Assembly (NCBI RefSeq): GCF_026262505.1
Contig: NC_067205.1
Location: forward strand, 27,172,556 to 27,236,555
From: Trichomonas vaginalis G3
Lineage: Eukaryota > Parabasalia > Trichomonadida > Trichomonadidae
DNA: 64,000 nucleotides
Direction of reading: 5' to 3'
Within the stretch, counting starts at the first letter, position 1. Each line of letters starts with the position of its first letter. The position numbers and the translations under genes are program-made. Positions 23,024 to 33,062 of the stretch are shown piece by piece. Below the pieces are notes generated by a model that saw nothing but the letters and a program-made list of their open reading frames with translations, had not been told where the DNA came from and searched no databases.

Positions 23024-25129
23024 TTAATTTATATAGCTCGGCTTTCTAATGTGGACATTGAGCTTTAAATAACTCTTTGTTTTTAAGAAATCAATTAAAT
23101 CAGCGTTATTAATTGAAGTTGATAACCCAGGAATAGAAAAGATTATGTAGTCATCTTGAATGTTTTGTAATGATATAAAACGTCTCTTAGCTTCTCCAAC
23201 AATTTTCTCTTTTGATGTATTTCTATCGCATTGGAAAGAAACAATGAAACCTTTATAGCACAACTCTATATCAATTTTTTCAGAGAGTTCGTGATTTTTA
23301 ATTGCATCAATTCTTAATTTGACTTCATCAAGAGCAGTTATTTTTGGCTTTTTTACAAGATAATCTTTAGATTTATCTTTGCCAAAAGTTTTGAGGAAAT
23401 CATTAATATCTTCTGGTTCTTTTTGTTCTTCTTCACAAGATGATGACAATGAGTAATCTTTAGAATTCATTGATGATCCTTGAGCAACCAGGTTAGAATT
23501 AGGAGTTCCTGATTGATTCAGGAGTGTTTCAATATTGGAAGGAGAAGTTATTATTTTTTCGAATTCCTCTGGAGGAATTAATTCGGACTTTTCTTTGGAT
23601 TCAAAGTGCGCCTTGATGTCGTCAATTCTAGAATCAATGAATAAGAGATAAAAATCGTTCATATCCGGGTATATAATTTGGAAAAATTCTGTGGCTGCTC
23701 CAGAATTAAAAAAGTTAGCTTTATTGCTATCACCTCCAAACAGTTGATTAGTAATGAATGCAACGCATTCACTTCTGGTCATATTGCTCAATTCAGTCTT
23801 TTGTAAATTGATTTTTTGAACTTCATCTTTGTATTCACATTCGAATTTAATTAGTGGGATTTTACCATTCATAATTGGAAGGTGAATATCAGAGCCACAT
23901 CTTGAAAGGAGAGCTAACATCAGGTTTGCAAAAACTGACTGATTTTTTTCCAAATGTTTCCAATTAAACTTCAATGCTTCATCTGAAAGGTGACTAGCGC
24001 GAATGAAAACTGTATCATCTTTAACTTCGAAAGGAAACTCTTTTTTAATGCTTGGATGAAACTCGAGCAATTCGCGATAAAGAGCTACATCAGAAAAGGA
24101 TTTGTCTCTTTTGAAAACTGATATATTGAAACTTTGAATAGAATAATTGATGAGGAATTCATCACTCGCAATTAATGTGTCAGATGATAATATCATGCTC
24201 AATCCATCCAACATGTTGATCAATTCAGTGTAATTTCCTTCATCAAAAATTTCTCGGAATAATTTTAAACCGTCGCTGATGGTAATTACAGATGAAATCA
24301 TATCTTTCTCTTGTTTAGGAAAGTAATTCTCAGCAACATCTTTTAATTCTTTTTCGAGCTTTTTTCTAGCATCATCATCGAGGTCGTTTTCAATCAGATA
24401 TTTCCTAACCTCTCTAATATAGTGCAAATCTTGATAAGCCTTTTCAAAGTAATCGATGACATTTGCCTTACTAGCTAATGCTCTTTCAGTCAGCATGATC
24501 CATGGTCCTACCATCCTAAAAAATCTGCATGACGCCAACAATTTTTCGATAAAACTATCAAGACCTGCCTCTAAGAAATGTATTATGTGTCCATCTTCAT
24601 GACCGAAAGAGAAAGCAGGTATGAATACGGCAGTAGATACACCATTTTCTACAAAAATGGGGAAACTTCTGAATTCAAGCAATTTTTCACTAAACTTGAT
24701 TGTAGGAGGATTTTTGAAGGTCTTATCAAAGCAAAATTGAGTTCGTGCTCCTGAAATTTCAAAGTTAATTTTAATTTGTTTTTTGAGTATCAAATTAATG
24801 ATTTTCATGCTTCGAACAATTTCAATTATTCGATTCTTGCCTTCGTTTGTGCAGCAAATCTCTATAAAAGCTAACGCTAAATCTTCAATTGTAAATTTTC
24901 TTACTTCTTTGCCAGGAGAGCTCTGAATTGGGCTTAATTTCTCAAATGTTGGAATTGAATCCTCTATTTTAGCCTTTTCATCTTTCTGAGATAGCCATAT
25001 ATTGCAAATATGTTTAATATCTTCTGTCAATTGAAGAGTTTCGATATTAAATGTTTCCATGACTTCTTTTTCCGTGATTCCAGTAAGCTTTGCTATGGCC
25101 TCTGCGAATGTAGTTACTTGCTGCTGCAT
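23024..25129 (-). CDS. Gene B, unit 5: whole copy (701 aa)
   Basis: A whole 701-codon frame identical to unit 1 apart from Glu-to-Gly at residue 309, a change it shares with unit 2. The HEDGH motif at 177-181, the acidic linker and the beta-grasp-like tail are all present. Function unknown. Confidence 0.85.
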   Translation of the reverse strand: MQQQVTTFAEAIAKLTGITEKEVMETFNIETLQLTEDIKHICNIWLSQKDEKAKIEDSIPTFEKLSPIQSSPGKEVRKFTIEDLALAFIEICCTNEGKNRIIEIVRSMKIINLILKKQIKINFEISGARTQFCFDKTFKNPPTIKFSEKLLEFRSFPIFVENGVSTAVFIPAFSFGHEDGHIIHFLEAGLDSFIEKLLASCRFFRMVGPWIMLTERALASKANVIDYFEKAYQDLHYIREVRKYLIENDLDDDARKKLEKELKDVAENYFPKQEKDMISSVITISDGLKLFREIFDEGNYTELINMLDGLSMILSSDTLIASDEFLINYSIQSFNISVFKRDKSFSDVALYRELLEFHPSIKKEFPFEVKDDTVFIRASHLSDEALKFNWKHLEKNQSVFANLMLALLSRCGSDIHLPIMNGKIPLIKFECEYKDEVQKINLQKTELSNMTRSECVAFITNQLFGGDSNKANFFNSGAATEFFQIIYPDMNDFYLLFIDSRIDDIKAHFESKEKSELIPPEEFEKIITSPSNIETLLNQSGTPNSNLVAQGSSMNSKDYSLSSSCEEEQKEPEDINDFLKTFGKDKSKDYLVKKPKITALDEVKLRIDAIKNHELSEKIDIELCYKGFIVSFQCDRNTSKEKIVGEAKRRFISLQNIQDDYIIFSIPGLSTSINNADLIDFLKTKSYLKLNVHIRKPSYIN

Positions 25130-25407
25130 TATTTAATCTAAATAATTTTCAATTCAAATTTGATGCATTTTTTTCTATGAAAAATACATCTAATTAAAAT
25201 ATGTTTTAAAGCATTGACTTACATTCACTATATGCATTATTTAATGATTCGATACATTTTACTTCTTAACTGCTTAATTTTAATTTTTCGATTATTTTTT
25301 CATGTCTTTTTTTCACATTTAATAAACTTCTCTAAATGTATAGACAATAGTACACTAATTGAACACATTACTTCATAGGATTGTAAAATTCTGCCATTTT
25401 TTTTATC

Positions 25408-25617
25408 ATGAAACGATCCTCATCTCAAGGTCCCACTGGTTTAAAAGGAGATAATTTTGATGAAGATGAGGCATTTGATTCTCTTGATGAACAATTACTT
25501 GATCTGACATTATCTCCAGTACCAAATTTTGAATTAATTCCTTTCAAAGCTTTAATTTCATCAATAAATTTTGTTGGTAATAGTACTCTTCAAATATGCA
25601 TATTTACAGAATTTTAA
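25408..25617 (+). pseudogene. C remnant, unit 5
   Basis: Identical 69-codon remnant. This copy lies only 2.5 kb from the full-length paralogue at 28137, which makes the internal deletion easy to see by comparison. Confidence 0.7.
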
Positions 25618-26587
25618 ATACAAGACACATATTTCCTTCTTTTTCGTCGAAAAAGAGCGATTTTATCCAGTTAATCTTTGTTGATAAAATTCTAGATTAC
25701 TCAGAAATCGAGTTTGTCGGTAGTGTTTCTAATACTCCCGAGATTAAAGAAATCGACATATTATATGCATACGAAAACACATCTTTTACATTGCTTATGA
25801 TCTGGATTCGGATAAATTTCCCAATAATTTTATTAATTCTTATTATTGTACGATTTTTCCGCAAAACTGCTACCACAATAGAACAAAAAGCATGCTCCCT
25901 ACTGAATTTAGCTACAATTTTCTATGATCAGCCTTTATCAATTTTAAATTTTTACAAACCAACTCCTCTCACAGTTTACTTAGACATAATCTTTTCGGAC
26001 ATATATGGCCCAGTACTATTCTTTGTATCCATGTTCCTTATTTCTCGTACTTTCGATCAAAAGTTAACACAAACAATGATTTACCTTCCTTTCATCTATT
26101 TCGGTACAACATTCTTTCTTTCATCGATCAACTTTCTCGTGCACTATCCTTGCGATATCCCAGACCAGCTTGGTTCCCTTGCTTTCGACTTAGAATATTT
26201 GAATACTTTTATTAGTTTCATTTATTTTTGTCTTTTTTGTTATTATATGATTGTCAACATCCAACATTTTGCAGGAGACCCAGGTATTAGGTTAATCCAC
26301 CATATAGAACTATTGTTTTGTTTGTTTCCATCGGAATTTCTATTTTTTCTGTTCTTCAGGCCGAGAATTCAGTCAGAGAGTCTTTGTTTTCAGGTATTTT
26401 CCAGTTCGGACTTGTGAACACTCTTTCCATTGTGATGGAGTACATGCATTCAAACAAAGAGGTGTTTCTTAAGGACATTTACGAAGAACCAATGAATCTT
26501 GGAGAATTTTCTGATAATGCAATTGGTGAGGCCATCTCTTCTGACTTCTCAGATGAAGTATCTTATTCATCTGAACAATATGAATAG
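25596..26587 (+). pseudogene. Gene D, unit 5: Wntless/TMEM181-like, frameshifted
   Basis: 992 bp against 990. The first ~235 codons match unit 1. Near 26295-26303 the sequence reads TTAATCCACCATATAG where unit 1 reads TTATCCACATATAG, two extra bases that move the last two helices and the tail into another frame. The tail is intact in that frame (26318-26587). Confidence 0.75.
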
Positions 26588-27068
26588 AAAGTTATTATTC
26601 ATTCTTTTTTTATTTATTTATTATTATTATTTCAAAATTATTTTCAAATTTTCAATTCCAAAAATTTTGAATATCAAAATAATCAAAAATCTTTTGCTTT
26701 GATTCTTTTCAAAAGTTTAAGGAAAAAGTAACGCATTAATTTCTAATTTTTCAATTTTTATTTTTATATGTTTGTTTGTTTGAATAAAATTATGATGTAT
26801 GATATTTTAAACGCAAGTATATATGTTCAACAATGATTTTTTTTTATAAAATCAGAAGAAATAAATTTGGAAATATTAGGCAGTCAACAAAATTTAGTAT
26901 TCAAAGTTAACATGATTTGGTGATGTATATTATCGATTGTGTTGACTTCCTGACTCTCAAATTATGAAATTTTACAGATTTTAATATATGACTATGAATT
27001 AAATGATAAGTAACAAGCAAAAATCAGTATACAAAATATTTATATTCAGATTTATAATAAGTTTTTAA

Positions 27069-27794
27069 TCATATTGATTTGACTTCCTGTTTCTCGGTAT
27101 CTGTATCATCCGTAACTTCGACAATTACTCTATTGATAACTGTTACCTTTGAATCCATATCCAAAATATAGGGTTGACGTGTACGAACCCTATTGTAAAT
27201 CTCTAAGTGTTTTTCATAACAGTAATCATATTCCCATTGATTGAAGATTAGTGTTCCTTTGGGATAGTTGTCGACTTTTGGAATATGTTTCCTTATGTTT
27301 TTCAGTCCTCTTTGAACATCATCAAAGTCTTCTTTCAAATCGAGTAGGAAACCCTTCCCAATATTCTTTCTAAGCATTTTGATCGTATTTCGGAGTGAAT
27401 TGAGCCATTCATATCTTACTGTTAGTCTTCCTGTGAATATGAGAAAAAAATATAGTGCTCTTCCGTATGATGAGAATCTCAAAGGGAAGAAGAAGTTCCA
27501 ATGAGCTTCTCGATACATGCAATCAAGAACGAGAGGATTTGCTCCAGAATCATAATATAAAGCTGCATAATAGTGTAATTTAATTTCTTTTCCATACGGG
27601 TCATCTTCATTATTCGTATAGTAGCAATCGAAATCTATTCTTTTTAATTCTAACATGTATTTTACAACTTTCCATGGAACATCAATTGTTTCTGTTCTAT
27701 TATCTTTTGGATCTGGATTGTATCTAAGCATAGAATCCTTGTTCATCTCCGATTCACCGAAATGAAACATGTATTGATCCTTCTTATAGTGCAT
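27069..27794 (-). CDS. Gene A, sixth diverged copy (241 aa, whole)
   Basis: A whole frame whose residues ~68-241 are almost identical to the array copies (Gly to Arg in the segment EIYNRVRT). The first ~67 residues carry many changes: MHYKKDQYMF for MTYKKDQYKF, and PKDNRTETIDVP where the array has PRSKRRKKIRVP. The sharp change in divergence near 27600 marks the edge of array homogenisation inside a coding region. Upstream it faces the full-length coiled-coil gene with 342 bp between them, probably the ancestral arrangement. The maintained frame despite changes supports a functional protein. Confidence 0.88.
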   Translation of the reverse strand: MHYKKDQYMFHFGESEMNKDSMLRYNPDPKDNRTETIDVPWKVVKYMLELKRIDFDCYYTNNEDDPYGKEIKLHYYAALYYDSGANPLVLDCMYREAHWNFFFPLRFSSYGRALYFFLIFTGRLTVRYEWLNSLRNTIKMLRKNIGKGFLLDLKEDFDDVQRGLKNIRKHIPKVDNYPKGTLIFNQWEYDYCYEKHLEIYNRVRTRQPYILDMDSKVTVINRVIVEVTDDTDTEKQEVKSI

Positions 27795-28136
27795 TTAATG
27801 CTTACTTTTTTTTATCTGAAAAACCAAAATTTTAAAAAACCGCAAAATTGCTCACTGAAATTTTTAATTTCAAATAAAGTTTCATAGATTATAACTATTT
27901 CATAAATGCTGCTTTGAGAAATTTATGTGAATCCACTTTTGATATAATCTTATTACAACATCTTTGAAGGACGAAAGTAAAGGTAGTTTAAAATGTCTTT
28001 CAAATCCTTTATAACAGCTCTCATAAAACCATTCCATGTTACCTAAATTTGGATTGCTAGATTCTCGCCTATCATGTAAAAAAAATCGCTTTTCTCACAA
28101 TTCCATTTTTTGATTTTTTTATTGATTTTTTTTATC
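27795..28136. promoter_or_regulatory. Divergent promoter region between diverged A and the coiled-coil gene
   Basis: The 342-bp spacer is homologous to array sequence only on the A side (to about 27980). TCACA at 28095-28099 fits the trichomonad initiator TCA(+1)Y(T/A), 40 nt before the ATG at 28137. No other elements recognised. Confidence 0.4.
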
Positions 28137-29183
28137 ATGAAACGATCCTCATCTCAAGGTCCTACTGGTTTAAAAGGAGATAATTTTGATGAAGATGAGG
28201 CATTTGATTCTCTTGATGAACAATTACTTGATCTGACATTATCTCCAGTACCAAATAAAATTAGTTCTCGAAAACCAAGAAAATTACCGAAAATGCAAAA
28301 TTTTATTGACATGCAAGATGTCCTTCCCTTAACTCCTCTGGAAAAATTACCAACTACCATACCAACAATTCCAAAAACATCTTTTGCACCAGAAGATATT
28401 ATATTCAGAACAAATATGTATTTAGAAACTCAAATAAGACAGGTAATGTTCGAAGTTACACGATATATTCAATCAGCAATGAACTATGAACCACAATTTG
28501 ATACATTTGTCGAATCTTTCGTTAAAAAAATCAAAATCGAAATAGAAAACGAGCTTAAGTTACCACTACTTAAAATAGCTACTTGCTTTCGAAAGGTTTT
28601 TGACAGTTCTGAATTAATTCCTTTTAAAATTTTAATGGCATCAGCAAATTTTGTTGATAACAATACTAGTTACGAAGAAAGAACGCTAGTTCTACAAAAT
28701 TTGAATAAGAAAATCGATCAAAGAAGTAAAATTTATCAAGAATGTTGTTTACAACTACAAGATACGATAAAAGAGCTAAATAAACAACGAAAATCATTTT
28801 ACAAAGATTTAAAAGGTAGAATTGCTCAGTCTAAACAAAGGAAAGAAGCAATTAATTTATTGGAGTCTCAAATAATTGATTTAGACCATGATATTGAAAT
28901 GACAAGGAAGAAAACAGAAAGAATAAAGGTTGCGCCTACTCACAACATTACAATGCTTACAGAACACGAAAATGAAGAATTTAATGAGTCATTTGAAATT
29001 ATTCAGAAAATTTCGGATCATTTGAATGAACTGCAGCCAATTATTAAAGAAAGAGACCTTCCTTCGTATGAAGATTTAAGATTTCAGGAAAAAATGCTTA
29101 ATGAGGAATTAATGTCGGAATATTTACGTCAAAATAACTTGACACAATCCGACATTATGTTTTTACAGCCATCTTTATATTAG
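28137..29183 (+). CDS. Coiled-coil protein of unknown function (348 aa), full-length parent of remnant C
   Basis: I chose the ATG at 28137; the frame extends a little upstream but without an ATG. The start MKRSSSQGPTG is identical to remnant C in the array. Layout: a Ser-rich, then acidic N-terminus (1-40), a basic Pro-rich linker (41-85), an alpha-helical region (95-175), a long coiled coil with many Lys, Glu, Gln and Leu residues (about 185-265) and a second helical part to the end. No signal peptide or membrane helix. The family is not recognised; a cytoskeletal or scaffold role would be a guess. The gene is divergent from the diverged A copy and has a candidate initiator 40 nt upstream. 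Confidence 0.88.
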   Translation: MKRSSSQGPTGLKGDNFDEDEAFDSLDEQLLDLTLSPVPNKISSRKPRKLPKMQNFIDMQDVLPLTPLEKLPTTIPTIPKTSFAPEDIIFRTNMYLETQIRQVMFEVTRYIQSAMNYEPQFDTFVESFVKKIKIEIENELKLPLLKIATCFRKVFDSSELIPFKILMASANFVDNNTSYEERTLVLQNLNKKIDQRSKIYQECCLQLQDTIKELNKQRKSFYKDLKGRIAQSKQRKEAINLLESQIIDLDHDIEMTRKKTERIKVAPTHNITMLTEHENEEFNESFEIIQKISDHLNELQPIIKERDLPSYEDLRFQEKMLNEELMSEYLRQNNLTQSDIMFLQPSLY

Positions 29184-29516
29184 TTTTTGTTTGTATTTGT
29201 TTGTATTTCTATATTAGTAAATTTTATCATGTATTATTCATCCATATTGCTCTACATGATTCTTTAAGCATATTTATCTAATTTATCATGTAATTTCATG
29301 CAATAATTTTTTATATCCCTTCAAGTAATGATCATTTTACATATGTTTAGTATTGAAATAGGCAATGCATTGACTCACAACTCAGTCATGAATAAAACTC
29401 AAATTCTAATAATTCAATGATTCCGATAGATTGAGGTAGATCATTATTTAGTTTAAAATCAGTATTGTATCAAAATAATAAAATTGCTTTGAAAGTTAAA
29501 TTAATTACTTTAGAAA
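29184..29516. other. Intergenic, nothing recognised
   Basis: 333 bp of AT-rich sequence with short TTTGTATTTG and ATCATGTAAT repeats just after the upstream stop codon; no gene or element seen. Confidence 0.4.
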
Positions 29517-30808
29517 ATGATTTTGGATATGGATACGTTACAGAGAGCTTCTCAGTTCTTTAATAGTTCTTCAGCAAAGCTCATTGATCTACTCAAAGAT
29601 CCGCCTATGCTCTCATTATTTCGCAATAACGATCAAGATGCAACAAAATTGTACTATTTATTTCTAACTTCAGTTTTATGAACCGCATTGAAGAAGCGAT
29701 GGAAATATGTTTCTATTCAGAGGATGATGCATTAGCTTCTAAAGCATTTCTCTTGTTTTCGAAATTAGATATAGGTATTATCAATCCAACAACATTTAAT
29801 TACGCATTATTATCCAAAGCAACAAATATATTTATCAAAAGTCCCGCTCCAGATAAAGTTATCAGTCGATTGTCGTCTTTAATTTTATATTCTATCAGAA
29901 ATTTTCCAAATGATTGCCTTGAAACATGCGGAATCATCATACAACTCCTACAGTATATCTATGTTGGTGGTTGTGCTGAAATGTTTCAATCAATTTGCGA
30001 TTTCAATTCTCCTTGCACTCAAATACAATCATTTCTTGTTGAAGCTAGTCTATCTGAGTGTGTAAATAAATCTCTGCAAACAGCAAGCAACAAAGAATCG
30101 ATTTGTCAATTAATTCGATTAATACGAATGAGCAGCGGAAATAATGTTCTCGCTCCTTCATTTAAGATACCAGAAATTTGTCTTTCAGTTATTACTTACA
30201 TTCATGAAGAAGATCAGTATATGCAAGCACAAATCTGGCGTTGCTTAACAGGATTGATATCAGAAACTACATATTCAACATTAAGTTTTGTTTTAGAGCA
30301 AGCTTTCGATATAGTAGAACAAATGCAGCAAAAATTGAATATGTCAAACATATTCACGTTTGATTTCGTTGGAAAATATATTAAATTCGATACATCTGTT
30401 GCACCAATATATAATGATAAAAGAATTTTTGATTTTAGCATAGTTTTAATGGAGAAATATCAAGATTGCACAAATTTAATTGTTTCTATTTGTAGACTAC
30501 TTAAAAACGCTCTTGATATTCCAGAATTGCATCCGATCGTTATAAGATCAATTGTTCCTTATATGATTTTTGTCACGCAAACAGAAAAAAGAAATGCGAC
30601 AATTGCTTTGTCATATTCTTTTCTCAGCGACTTAGTGACGAAAGCACAAACCCAAAGGGTCCTTAAGAAAGAACTAGAAGCAATTCCAGATTTTAAAGTT
30701 TTTTGCGATAAATATTTATTTCCGTATAACGAGCTTTTGTATGCAAAATATGGCGGAGGATTTTCTAGAGTTAATAGACGTAAAAGCTCATCTTTGTTTG
30801 TTGACTAA
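29517..30808 (+). CDS. Alpha-helical (solenoid-like) protein of unknown function, possible frameshift at codon 54
   Basis: The main frame is 29678-30808 (376 aa, ATG at 29678). It is almost all helical, with Leu/Ile-rich segments of 25-40 residues that recall ARM/HEAT-type solenoids, though I cannot assign a family. Upstream, a 54-codon frame from an ATG at 29517 (MILDMDTLQRASQFF) has the same protein-like composition and ends in TGA at 29679-29681, overlapping the ATG of the main frame by two bases at a T-run (GTTTTATGAA). The simplest reading is one gene of about 430 codons with a single-base frameshift or consensus error in the T-run. Alternatives are a true start at 29678 with an upstream short frame. 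It ends in a basic, Ser-rich tail (RVNRRKSSSLFVD). Confidence 0.7.
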
Positions 30809-31221
30809 ATATAGAATGTTATTATGTAATGTTTTAAATATGCCTGAAATATCATAAACTTCAATAATACTTCAATATTGAATCCAATTTTAATAATCTA
30901 CAAAAATTATTCCTTTTTCACTTAGTACATTATAACTTTAATAAGAACATTAATATTGATAACAAAATGAATCAGTTTACTTATTTTTTGGGGTTTTGTT
31001 TAGATGATTTTTGTAAATTTAGAAGTATTGATCAATGAAAGAGGCTTACTATTTGATTAGTTTTGCTATGAAAAGTATCTCATGTTAAAGAAATTACTAA
31101 TAACAAACATAACTAATTTTTTATTTAAAAATTTCAATTTCATTACAATTAGTACTATGAGTAATAGCCCCATTGAAATTGAATATCATCATAGTAGCTA
31201 AATTATATTGAAAAGAAAGAA
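30809..31221. other. Convergent intergenic region, nothing recognised
   Basis: 413 bp AT-rich 3'-3' spacer between a plus-strand and a minus-strand gene. No repeats, RNA gene or element ends seen. Confidence 0.4.
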
Positions 31222-31821
31222 TTAAAAATCAAGTGGAATTATTTCTGAATTTTTTGACCTATATTTAATTGGATGTGGAACTGAGTCTGATGTATTTTCT
31301 GTAGCGTTACCTTCAGTTTGATCTTCATGCACAATATTACGAGAAATTTCTGAAGATAAGTTTGCGTTATTTGAATTCGATTTTTTTACTCTGATAGTCC
31401 ATTTCTTGGACTCTCCTTTTGTATTTAAGTAAAATGGCATCTTATCGAGTAAATCTTGATCAATAGAAACTTTTTGAGGGAGTAAAGTATAACCTAATTG
31501 CTGGAGGGAGCCATTAATTGAAGATTTGCATTTTCCTAACAATATCTTAAGCTGTTGAATATTAATTGCAATTTTGTTTTGGCCAAAAACAATTCCGCAA
31601 ACCATAGCCCTCTTTGGTCTGTCTCCTTCACCTCTATTAATATATTCTTCTATCTTTTTCAAATTAGCTGAGAATGACTCCAGGCTCTCTCCTTTTTTCT
31701 TATTTTTAATTCTCTCTTGGAAAGAATCCCTAAGCTTTAAATAATCAGAGACATCATAAGATGACAGTGTTTCCCAATGTAACGGCATGTTTTCGGCTGG
31801 AGGAATAACGAATCTACTCAT
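31222..31821 (-). CDS. Initiator-binding-domain (IBD) protein, IBP39-like (199 aa)
   Basis: I take the ATG at 31821 (MSRFVIPPAE); the frame runs slightly further upstream without ATG. Residues ~70-111, with RAMVCGIVFG, IAINIQQLKILLGKCKSS and INGSLQQLGY, match the core of the parabasalid initiator-binding domain, a winged-helix fold that in Trichomonas IBP39 recognises the TCA(+1)Y(T/A) initiator at transcription start sites. The C-terminal third is Ser/Asn/Glu-rich and probably disordered. It has the size of the many short IBD paralogues rather than of full IBP39, which is longer. Role: likely nuclear DNA binding at core promoters. The domain call rests on remembered motif similarity, not a search. 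Confidence 0.75.
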   Translation of the reverse strand: MSRFVIPPAENMPLHWETLSSYDVSDYLKLRDSFQERIKNKKKGESLESFSANLKKIEEYINRGEGDRPKRAMVCGIVFGQNKIAINIQQLKILLGKCKSSINGSLQQLGYTLLPQKVSIDQDLLDKMPFYLNTKGESKKWTIRVKKSNSNNANLSSEISRNIVHEDQTEGNATENTSDSVPHPIKYRSKNSEIIPLDF

Positions 31822-33062
31822 TTCGAATTTTTTTTGTTTCAAATTTTATTCAAAAACGGTTAGCAAAACTCGTCTAAAAATTATAAGGTTTGGACACAAA
31901 AATAAATAGTTATATTGAACGCAAACACTATAGAGAGCGAGATCAACTGATTTATCCATCAAATTATAAAATTCATATTAATTTTCAAATTCAAAAGTGG
32001 CAACAAACACTCACTATACCATATTCATTAATTGCATCTGTATTTACTAATTAATCAAGGTCAAACCCAAAAATTATCTTAGAAATGAGCTCAACGTTAG
32101 AAATATTTTTTGGGAAATAAGAGATTTAGCTCAAATTTAATATCATTATGAGACTTGTAATAAGTCGGATAAACTTTAATCGAGTACATATACTTTGCGA
32201 AAAGATAATGAGGAAATTCAGGAGCTTGATTTTCAAACCTCCCAATAAAACATATTTAATAATATCAAGTAGCATCTTTGAAGACATAATAACAGTTTTA
32301 AATTGAGGGAGCAATCTTGCAGATTTTAAATTTTGTGATATTTTAGCAACGATATCTGAGAATGAATGCCTTGAAGAATCTAAAATGAACAAAGTTTTTT
32401 AAAATTTTTATCTTGTATCACCTTGTAAAGAGACTAAGTTAAATTGAAGAGTTGTTCTAAGCAGGAGGCAGTCTTTGTTTCTTTGTCCACAATTTATTTT
32501 TCCTTTTTATTATCATCACAAAAAGATTATTTGGTAAATATAAGTGATCCGATTCACTTCATGAAACTATCAAGAATATGGGCAATGAAATTCTATTCAT
32601 CATATATGAATTTTAAAGAAATCAAATCAGATTCAAGCTGTCAACTCTTCCAAAAGGATTGTAAAATACTTTGAGATAACTATTGCAAACTTTGAGAATG
32701 AGAAATTCAAAACATATAAGAAAGATTTATTTTTTCGAAGAAACGAGAGATTCCATGAAGGAAAGATCCTTTAATAAATCATTCGTCTTATCACATCTAT
32801 CTTCAAATAATCTGCAAATATATGTGCAGCGTTTATCATTTTCTGAATAATACTTTGGGAGTCTTATTTTAAATGAATGAACATTTCATTATTTAGGCAA
32901 TAACAATATCAGATCCAATGATATACCTCATCTTCAAGAGTTAAATCGAAATTATATTTTATTAAGACAATCAAATCCGATATATTAAGAATTTACGAAT
33001 TCAACAAAGAAAATACAAAACAAATGAAATATTAATATAATTATTAAGTAATATCTATAACA
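31822..33062. other. Long spacer with possible decayed coding remnants
   Basis: 1.24 kb without a supportable gene. Two short open stretches, minus strand 32126-32392 (begins MFILDSSRHSF) and plus strand 32444-32674 (MKSCSKQEAVF), have protein-like composition and may be remnants of trichomonad gene families, but I cannot name a family and both end abruptly. The rest is AT-rich and featureless. Confidence 0.3.

Larger units (their letters stand above)
1..27600. repeat. Tandem array of ~5.38-kb gene-bearing units, five full plus one partial
   Basis: The same sequence, recognised by the start motif TTGGTGATGTATATTATCG, recurs at 1, 5389, 10780, 16146, 21528 and 26917, giving periods of 5388, 5391, 5366, 5382 and 5389 bp. 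Each unit holds genes A and B (minus), remnant C and gene D (plus) in the same order. Copies are nearly identical apart from small indels, many in homopolymers, and rare substitutions. High identity ends near 27600, inside the sixth copy of gene A, where sequence passes into a diverged locus. The left end is not seen because the window starts in the array. The near-identity implies recent amplification or ongoing gene conversion. The true copy number cannot be judged from an assembly. Confidence 0.97.

Noticed and set aside
28110-28136. Upstream extension of the coiled-coil gene beyond the ATG at 28137
   Set aside because: It begins at TTG and encodes a T-run (ILLIFFI-type) with no ATG; eukaryotic initiation at 28137 is more likely and matches the array copies.
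32126-32674. Two short open frames in the spacer after the IBD gene
   Set aside because: Too short, ends unclear and no family recognised; mentioned only as possible remnants.
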